Shown here: positions 56,422 through 64,000 of the stretch, one piece after another
Position numbering within the stretch: position 1 is the first letter of the stretch
How the letters are laid out: every line of letters starts with the position of its first letter
NCBI GenBank assembly: GCA_030704615.1
Contig: CM060731.1
Span: 33,048,001-33,112,000 of the forward strand
Length of the DNA stretch: 64,000 nucleotides
Direction of reading: 5' to 3'
From: Takakia lepidozioides
Lineage: Eukaryota; Streptophyta; Takakiopsida; Takakiales; Takakiaceae
The notes under the pieces: model-generated
The model's database searches: none
Seen by the model: only the letters and a program-made list of their open reading frames with translations
What the model was told of the DNA's origin: nothing
Position numbers and translations under genes: made by a program

Positions 56422-59400
56422 TCTGCATGGTAGTTTAACCGCAAGAAGTCCTGCATGGTAGGCGAGAAGCAAGCAAGCTCGAGTTGACATGTCACATGCA
56501 GGAAGGATAGAAGCCCAGTGCTAGAATTGCACTTGGGACATGAGTTTGTTTTGTTCCCTATTCTCCTTACCATCCCTGCCAACGAAAATCCCCTCTCACA
56601 TCATGTTTTGGTGGTTCTGCAGCTTACACATAGTGCAGTGAGAACGTAATTTGGTGGTTTGTAATACTGGTACTCTGGTAGTAATTCAGTCTAATGGGTC
56701 AAATTTTTTACACAGCCAGTTCACTTGCAGCATTGGGTTATCTCAGGTTGGATTTTGGATTAGTGGGGTATTATCTCTTGGCTGATATTGAACTCAGAAC
56801 AGATGTAATTAACATTGTCTGAGAGTCTTGTTAGCAGACCCCAATCCTACCGGGGGGATTGGCCTCAGCAGGACTCCCTCCCTTCTGTTAAAAATGCAGA
56901 GAAATGTTTGAGAGTTCGTCTCTTGGCTTCACCACCCTACCCGTAGCACTGGGCTGGTGCTTTTCACCCAGCCCCCAACATTCTGCTCCCATCACATGTG
57001 CTGACGAATGCCTCAATGCAACTTTTTTTTGGTTTGAGAAAGGAATCTGATTGGACAATCATTTTTTTCCCTTACCATTCCATTATGGGGATCAAGATAA
57101 TGGGGATTGACAGACCTCTTCCAGCAGTGCAACTTGGACTTCTATTCAGCACATTGTAGCTCAAGTGGAATGTTGGAGTTCAACAACAGCATAACCCTCA
57201 CTTGACCTGCCCCCACAAGCTTTGGCAAATGTATCTCTTAGTTTACGACTCACAAGCACTCCAGAACCTGAGCTACATATTCCAGGTTCTTCCCAACCTT
57301 CAATTTCGTTCCAAAACGTCACGTCTTTACAGATACCAGCCTGTAATCAGATACTAGCCTGTAAGTTCAGCACGATTACTTGCGTGTGCCTGCTTTGGTA
57401 TCTTAGGATGGTAAGATTCATCCATCATCTCCCGAGCAAGGATGTTCACTCAGTTTCAGCGGACGTTTCAATCTGAAACAAGAACCGCCGCCATGACGGA
57501 CAGTATGATTCATCCATCGTGTTCCCGAGCAGGATGTTTCAGATTCAGTGGACCTCGACAGTCCGTTGTCGACAGGGACGTGGTTGCTCGGCATCCCCCC
57601 TCTCTCTATCCTTCCTGCAACGCTCCTCGATCACCACAAACATGCACAGATTGGGCATTTCATATCTTCTGTTGTATCGACGACCTCTCTTTCCCCTCTC
57701 TCTGGATCTCAATGTTTATGTAGTTAGGCGCCCCTCTCTCTTCCCCCATCCCCGCTGCCTCCAGCCCAGTAGGGGACAGTGTTTCTGCACATCCAACATT
57801 GGCTCCAACCTCGCAGCTGCCGGACATGGTGGATTTTGTAATTATAAGACTTACATGTCTTTCCGCCTGCATTGTGCAGTGACTTCAATGGCAGTGACTT
57901 GACAATCACCTCAGAGCCGCTGGACAGTTAATATTTTCAGGTTTCTCTTGATAACTACGTGGGTTTCAAACCTAGGTACGATCATGCAATGTGGAAGAGT
58001 CGTGCTGTATTCATCATATGCTAGATCTCTTGTCCTCAAAAAATTGCAGTCGCTTAGTTTGAATTCTAGAGGCAATGCAGATAGGTTCATTCTTCTGGAT
58101 TCTCATTGTGGCCAAGGCCTTTTCTGTGAATTTGTCCCTGGCTTGTAGCTCTTAGCCATGAATAGTTGATTGACATCAAAAGTATCTTCATGCCCTCGTC
58201 ATGCTCTCATTGCCTTAACCAAGCAGATCGGATATCGTAGCAGTTGCTTGAAAGCATGTGAATATAGTACAATGTGGCAAGTGTGGTCGTACTACTGCAG
58301 GTAGAGCAATGTACTCTTGAAAACATCATTACAGCGTCGATTAACTGTAGTACCGTGCACTTGGGGTTCCACGCTGTGAGCTCTATAAACTTTGTCTTAG
58401 GAGACCATCTCCAGTACACGTGAGCTGTTAGCTTTTGAATGTTTCAAAGCCTAGAACCTTGAGATGTGGTATCTATCACCCACATATATAAACAGCAATA
58501 CATGTGTATCAGCATTCTTAAGTCTGGTGAGTGAATGTGATGGAAACAGGAGCTGTGGAGGCTCTTGCGTCCTCTCCACGAAACCAGCAACTTAGCAAGC
58601 GGACGGTAGCTTTCACTGAACATCATGGCCGTCGCTTGCATGTGACTCCTCCCCTGCGGTCCAGTGGCAGCAATTAAGCAAGGAACATTTTTGTGACGGA
58701 GATGATCGCATGATATGTACAGCGCATTGTTTTGCTGTTGATATCCCCCACTTGAATGGGGCTCAATGTTCGTTCAACTCTAACCACAGCTACAATTTCA
58801 ACGAGTTTGACATGTGGTCTGGATTTAGTAGTTGCACCTTCCCTCACTAACTCATGACCGTTGCTCTTTTCTCGGCATGAGAATCTTCTGTAAGTAGACA
58901 CATGTGCTTGATGGTCAGCAGACATCATCATCAGTGATCCTCACTCTGAGGAGAGCTTCAGACTTTCACTCAGTGTTCTTCAAGAAAGGAAGATAGCGCT
59001 GGCATACTGAGAAATTATGTGGACATTGGTCCTTCAGCTTGGTCACGGTCACATACGTTATTCTTCTTTTCCAGTGCTCAACTGTCCATTTTTCACTTTA
59101 CTACTTCTGTTTCCTTCAAGCAGGAAGCTGTTTCACTATCTGCGAGCAACACCGAACACGGCGGAAGGAGGGATTCTCTTCAATCACAGACTCTATTTCG
59201 CGGAAGATTCTACAAATGGCAAATTGACATCTTTCTCATCGATCTTTCTGTACATGGTATTCATCTTTCCGCTTCCATTGCTATATATTATCATCTCTAG
59301 ACGAACTTCTGCACTCCTAGATATGGAACATTCCTGCGGTAATTTCTCTTTTGCACAGTAGTTGACGATGGAGGCTGCGAGTAGAAGACGATTTGGACAG

Positions 59401-59573
59401 ATATCATAATCAACAGATTGGTCGAAGATTGATACGTAATATCGCAGTTTCAACTACCTCAATTGTATGTAAGAAGTAAAAATTTATGAGAATTGTCATT
59501 GCACATTGGGGCACATATCGCACATAATACAAGACTCTGTGATGTTGTAGAGAGGAAAAAGCAGTTTGTACAT
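56422..59573. other. Intergenic, no recognised gene
   Basis: 3' flanks of RPS2 (left) and PsbR (right, minus strand). A 60-bp imperfect duplication (ATTCATCCATC...CCCGAGCA...GGATGTT) lies at about 57416-57550. Short open frames throughout match nothing I know. Confidence 0.5.
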
Positions 59574-60769
59574 TTAAGCTAAAGCACTGGTGTTGTACAC
59601 CAACACTGCTCCACCCAAAAGCAGAGCTCCCAGAAGCAAGGCCCAGATAGCTAGAGCAGGTGTTCCTGTCAGAAAATACAACAAAGACGTTAATTACTGT
59701 GGACAAGTGAGGGAGATGGTATGGACATGTAAACTAGGTGGATGCAATTTTATTACTGCGGGAAGTGTAAAGGGGAGACATGTAAAATTACAATCGAAGT
59801 AATAGACAAATTACGATGACATTGTGTTATGCGAAATTTAGTGGATTGGGTACGCATTCTTACCCCCTGCATAGGTGTCACCATTTGCTGACCATTCCTC
59901 GGGCGCATAAATTGGACTGCAGGACAAGTATCATTTCAAAAACCAAGAAGAGAACACAACCTTGAAGGTTCACTTACGAAGATGGCACTCTTCACAGTAA
60001 TCTCAGCACGTGAATGATTTGCCACACTGAATGTCACTACGGCTGAAAGTATAGGATCGAAACATCATATGTACCTGTAACCATCCACGTTAGCTCCATA
60101 TTTCTTTTGGAATTGATAAACTCCCTTCCCCTGCAATTAAGACAAGAGAAAGACATGTCGCTCTTAGAGGTAAAAGTGCAACATCTTCAAACTCCCTTCC
60201 CCTGCGGATCGACACTGCTGTATCGTAGAGAAATCAGTCTCTAAAGCAATAGCCATGCCTTCGATATGCGCCACAAACTGCAAGGAAGAACGACGAACCA
60301 GCAACCCGAGTATACATCTGCAAGCCTCACCTTGGGTTTCCTGCCGCCCGCATCTACGCCATTCTTGAACTTGAGGTTACCAGAAGGACCTGCAAACAAA
60401 TCCCTCTTATAAGAGGCCAGCGCGTTAAGTTCATCACTGGAAAGAACGATCCAACGTAAACACCCTCCAAACTCCAAACCTGCGTACCAACAACCACGAT
60501 CTACACATCTCCTTCCTCACACTCTGCGATCCCATCCACCGGCTCTCTAATTTTCGAAACACTGAAACACCGAAACCCCTACCGTATGGCTCCTTAGTCA
60601 CAGTCTTCTTCGCGCTGGCTGCCACTTGGAGCGAGAAAGACGACGGTGCACGTCTGAGGACTGGCAATCCCTGCACAGCAGCTCCCGAAAATGAAGACTT
60701 GTCCAAAGAACCAGCAGCGACGCCCATAGCCGGAGTTACCAGAACAGCAGACACGGTAGTAGCGGCCAT
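59574..60769 (-). CDS. psbR: Photosystem II 10-kDa protein PsbR
   Basis: Thylakoid protein near the oxygen-evolving complex that helps PsbP/PsbQ bind. Five exons (minus): 60769-60583, 60389-60331, 60130-60075, 59916-59864, 59665-59574; 148 codons plus TAA, all phases agree. ATG at 60769 begins a chloroplast transit peptide (MAATTVSAVLVTPAMGVAAG ... GLPVLRRAPSSFSLQVAAS) as in other PsbR precursors. Upstream in-frame ATGs (to 60961) add unrelated text. Mature part: GNLKFKNGVDAGGRKPKGKG, VYQFQKKYGANVDGYSPIYA, PEEWSANGDTYAGG, then a C-terminal membrane span ALAIWALLLGALLLGGAVLV and the conserved end YNTSALA. Intact. It stands alone between two intergenic stretches. Confidence 0.95.
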
Positions 60770-63700
60770 GGTTGCAAGATCGCAGAGTGCTTCGTCTTCC
60801 TTGTCACTGCTCTTTCCACCCGCGCTACTGTACATTACAAGCCCTGCTTTATCTCTGCACCAGGGTGGTTGGCACCTCACATGCGCCCCTCGATTCCACA
60901 CGCTCGCTGACTGGCCCCAAGCCCTAAGGAGATAGGGGTGGACATCAGGGGAACGAATCACAAGTCCCCGTTCAGCTCAGCGCTATCCGCTTTCTCCTCC
61001 AACCGCGTGGTCGAACACAGCTCGTCCTCGTGCCGGAATATGACACGGATGCGCACTGAACGAATCTTACCATCATCGTGGCGTGGTGACGTACCTGGAC
61101 ACAATGTTGTTGTAGACCTGTATCTTTATTTGACAGTATTTGGTGTCTATGATTCCAGTTTCAGAAATGTTGGTTCCATGATGTTGTTACAAGCATGTCA
61201 CACCCCTGAACCTGTACTAAACTGCAGACAGCTCCGGGTTTGAGGGTCCATGTAACTACCCGCTGATGGACCCACTAAAATTGCCATGACCAGCCAACCA
61301 CAGGGACGATTCCACACATGTTTCTTCAATGACTTAGCATTGCAATGCCAAGCCATAATCCTGACCTGACGCTTGGTAAGGTTTGACATCGCCAACTCAC
61401 CAACATGTCTGCCAAGGCTGGAATGATCCGCATCAGTGTACTGACACACTCCCGTAATCCCCTGGCATTTCAATGCAGTATTCCAAACTTCATGTTCATT
61501 TCCATCAAAGTTGAACTGCCTTCTTTGTTGTGATTGGAACATCCCCACTCTGGCAGGGGCCGAGACAAGAAAAGGAATGTGAATGCATTAAGGGGAAATG
61601 AACACCTTGGGTACAAAGACATTGAATATATTGGACATAGCAATCCTGTCGGTTCAGGCAGCTGGAAAGGTAGGGTAGAGAACTTGAAAAGCTATAAGCA
61701 CTTTGCAGGTCTAATTTTCTGATATGTCAATGTGGAATAGAGTTCGAGAGAGAACACAAATAAGATAGTTAAGACCTTCACCGGGATCAAGTTGAGCAGT
61801 TTTCTAGTGTGGAGCCTCGAAACAGTGGATTTTAAAGAGTGATGAATGAAACCATTCACGGGGTGCTTGAGAGCTGATAAAGTATGGGTAATGGGTTCCT
61901 CAGAGTAGCTACGAAAAAGGTTTCAGAGCACATCAAACGTACCTTTACGAACATCATCATATACAAATTATGATAAAGTTGTTCAAATTCGTGATGGAAT
62001 CTATTGCAGGCAAAACGGTAATGCATCCTCAATTATCATACGAAACTTGAAAGACTCACTCTAAAAATGTCCAATTGGTTGCTCCAGAACACCTTTCCGG
62101 TGTAGAGAATCAGGTAGAACCAAAGTGATTGTCCGCAGGGAGATAAGTTCCGAAAAAATTCATCCACTGCACATGATACATTTATTTTTCTTCTCTCATA
62201 TTTGATGGAGGCAGAGTTTGACACTCTTTCTTTAGAGTATCAGGATCATCAGCTTCCTCCACATGCTTCAGAAACTACCACCACATTGGCTGCGAGGGCT
62301 TTTTGCAAGACAGATCAATGTATGCAGGATACACATGATGACGCCCCAGAGCTACTCTTGACATAGATAGATCTTGTTCCTGCCGAGCCTGAGTAATATA
62401 CAGAGATAGTCTATCTGCTTTGTTCAGAACACTTCCCCCTCCTCTCCCATTTCTTCGTATGTTATTTCCAGTTTTCTTATTTCACTGCCCTCTCTACTAT
62501 GCGATCCCGGGGGCATCTTGTTGCATATTCTGAGATAGCCAATCCCTAACAGAGATGTCCCACTACAGGATCAGAAATACCTGGCAGCATATCTGCATGA
62601 GGTGTCACAGCCCTTGATCAATAGTTGCTGTTTTTTGCTGCTTGTTGCTGGCCCACTCTCTTTATTCTTTCCTGCATTCTCTTGTCCCATATGCTCTTAG
62701 AGTTTTCCATGGAGATTATGGGGTGTCATGTTATTACTTTCTCTTCAGCGGCAGGACATCGAGACTGAGGAACATTTCTTCATTCGGACGGTCTACAAGG
62801 AAATCAGGGGCTGCTATTTAGAGACAGCCAATCCCTCACAGTTTCTTGCATTCTTTTGTCTTGCAATCTTTTGTCTTGCTCGCTTAGGGCTACAAACAAA
62901 GTCTCTCCACTCCCTCAGGGGTGAAGAAACTCTCTAATTACTCGCTAGTAATGGCGCAACCTCAAAGACAAGAGACTGCCTGTCCCAGGTAAGGAAGGCT
63001 TCCCAAGTAAAGCATGGCCCTGTCACCACATGGATCTGGAAATTTCCCTAACACCAAAGGAGCATCTGGAACAGCAAAAACAAAACCCAGAGTAAATACT
63101 CAGCCACTCGTCCATATTTTGAGAGGGAAGGTTACTAATCTGTTGCAAAGACTTGGAGAATTTCCACATTGGTGCTACAAGAAGATTAGGTCATGGGCTG
63201 GTGACTCTAAGCATGGGCTGAAACCTTTCACAGATTAACAGAATCATCGCAGAGACAGGTGCGATGTATCAATACAGATAACAGCAATGCTAAGAGAGGC
63301 TTTAGTCTTTAGGCTTAGTGGGCTGAAACCTTTCACGGAATACCAGAATCATTGATGAGACAGGCGCAGCAAGCCATGAATATCAATACAGATAATAGCA
63401 ATGCCAAGAGAGGCTTTAGTCAATTCTACCTTAAGGTACGGATGAGCTCAAATCAAAACAATTGAGTAAGAGAAGCCCCACAAGATTAAGGGACCACTGA
63501 ACTTAGTCGGATGTACCAAAACAGAATCATTCTTTGATTCATAGAAGGGCCGAAAGATGGTGAATTGACAATCCTCTCGTGCAAACAATACCAATCCTCA
63601 TTACAGAGCTTAAGCTAATAATCTAGTTATCGGTTCGTTGGCAAGCTTTGACCTTTGAGATAGCTTCAGAATAACTCATCCAGCTGCCAACAGAGCACAC

Positions 63701-63907
63701 AGGCTCCTCCAATGGAACTTGGCACACTACACACAAAACTGCAGACCAAACGTGTACAGCCATCCGATATCGACCTCAACTAACAGGTATTCTCTCCAAG
63801 AAACAAGAATCTGTGTGACAACAAAATGGGTTTTCAAATTGTGCCTAGTCCAGTGCTCTCATGCAGGTTTAATTAAACTGGAGTGTGCGGGAGTGGAGGG
63901 CAATTAC
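60770..63907. other. Intergenic, no recognised gene
   Basis: Promoter side of PsbR (60770-61100). A minus-strand open frame at 61548-61198 (116 codons) has no family that I can name. A 105-bp two-copy tandem repeat is at 63215-63424. The 3' half should include introns or downstream exons of the gene entering at 64000. Confidence 0.4.
63215..63424. repeat. Two-copy tandem repeat, unit about 105 bp
   Basis: Copies start GGGCTGAAACCTTTCAC at 63215 and 63320 and end GAGAGGCTTTAGTC, with one small indel. Confidence 0.85.
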
Positions 63908-64000
63908 CTTGTCAACCAGGGCGGCAGCTTTTTCGTACCTGTCGCCACTGGTGATGGCGCCCGAGCGTCTACCAAACACCTTAATACCAATGCCTCCGCT
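63908..64000 (-). CDS. Partial exon, possibly alpha-SNAP-like (edge of window)
   Basis: Thirty-one codons open on the minus strand to the window edge, ending exactly at a GT donor (AAG|GTAATT, donor at 63907-63906). The text IKVFGRRSGAITSGDRYEKA then ALVDK resembles the alpha/gamma-SNAP N-terminal wording (W/FxFFGSKYEDAADLxEKA) that precedes an intron in plant genes. SNAPs act with NSF in SNARE recycling. The next exon was not found in the window, so the call is tentative. Confidence 0.35.

Noticed and set aside
61198-61548. 116-codon open frame possibly from a transposon
   Set aside because: Could not be tied to any known family; not listed as a gene.

Overview
The window is nuclear DNA of a land plant. 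The genes have introns with GT/AG borders. The products are plant-specific: PsbR, PsbQ, a LysM receptor kinase of the CERK1 type, and DYW-class PPR editing factors. The rest is rich in transposon remnants. Two long intronless DYW-PPR genes built from near-identical modules fit a seed-free plant (moss, hornwort, lycophyte or fern) better than a flowering plant, but I cannot name the lineage.

Layout, left to right. 1-3960 (+): RsmB/NOL1-type rRNA cytosine methyltransferase, 5' end outside the window. 5507-8379 (-): UPF0047/YjbQ-family protein in seven exons. About 8.7-24.3 kb is a repeat island: tRNA-derived SINE heads, a 342-bp hAT-type MITE, three related Mutator-like non-autonomous elements (one carrying a PPR fragment), a dead hAT transposase, and several minisatellites. 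26254-32563 (+): 11-exon LysM receptor kinase, intact at 640 codons. 33399-34054 (+): PsbQ-like sequence with a frameshift. 35719-38034 (+): DYW-PPR gene 1. About 39.0-40.96 kb (+): 5'-truncated, frameshifted LINE. 41874-45352 (-): TolB-like beta-propeller gene with three indels and LINE 3'-tail copies in an intron. 47885-48470 (-): receptor-kinase fragment. 49003-51972 (-): DYW-PPR gene 2. 54575-55087 (-) and 55427-56421 (+): a glycine-rich RNA-binding protein and cytosolic ribosomal protein uS5/RPS2, transcribed divergently from a 339-bp interval. 59574-60769 (-): PsbR in five exons. 63908-64000 (-): partial exon, possibly alpha-SNAP.

There is no operon logic. Several products serve the chloroplast or organelles (PsbR, PsbQ-like, probably the RsmB homologue, the DYW-PPRs). 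The most unusual content is the family of Mutator-like elements. Two of them have perfect 9-bp target duplications; one has captured a PPR gene piece, and another contains a tandem array with a palindromic GC core. Exon borders were derived by hand from reading frame, GT/AG signals and remembered family alignments. Family assignments rest on recognised motifs, not on database searches.
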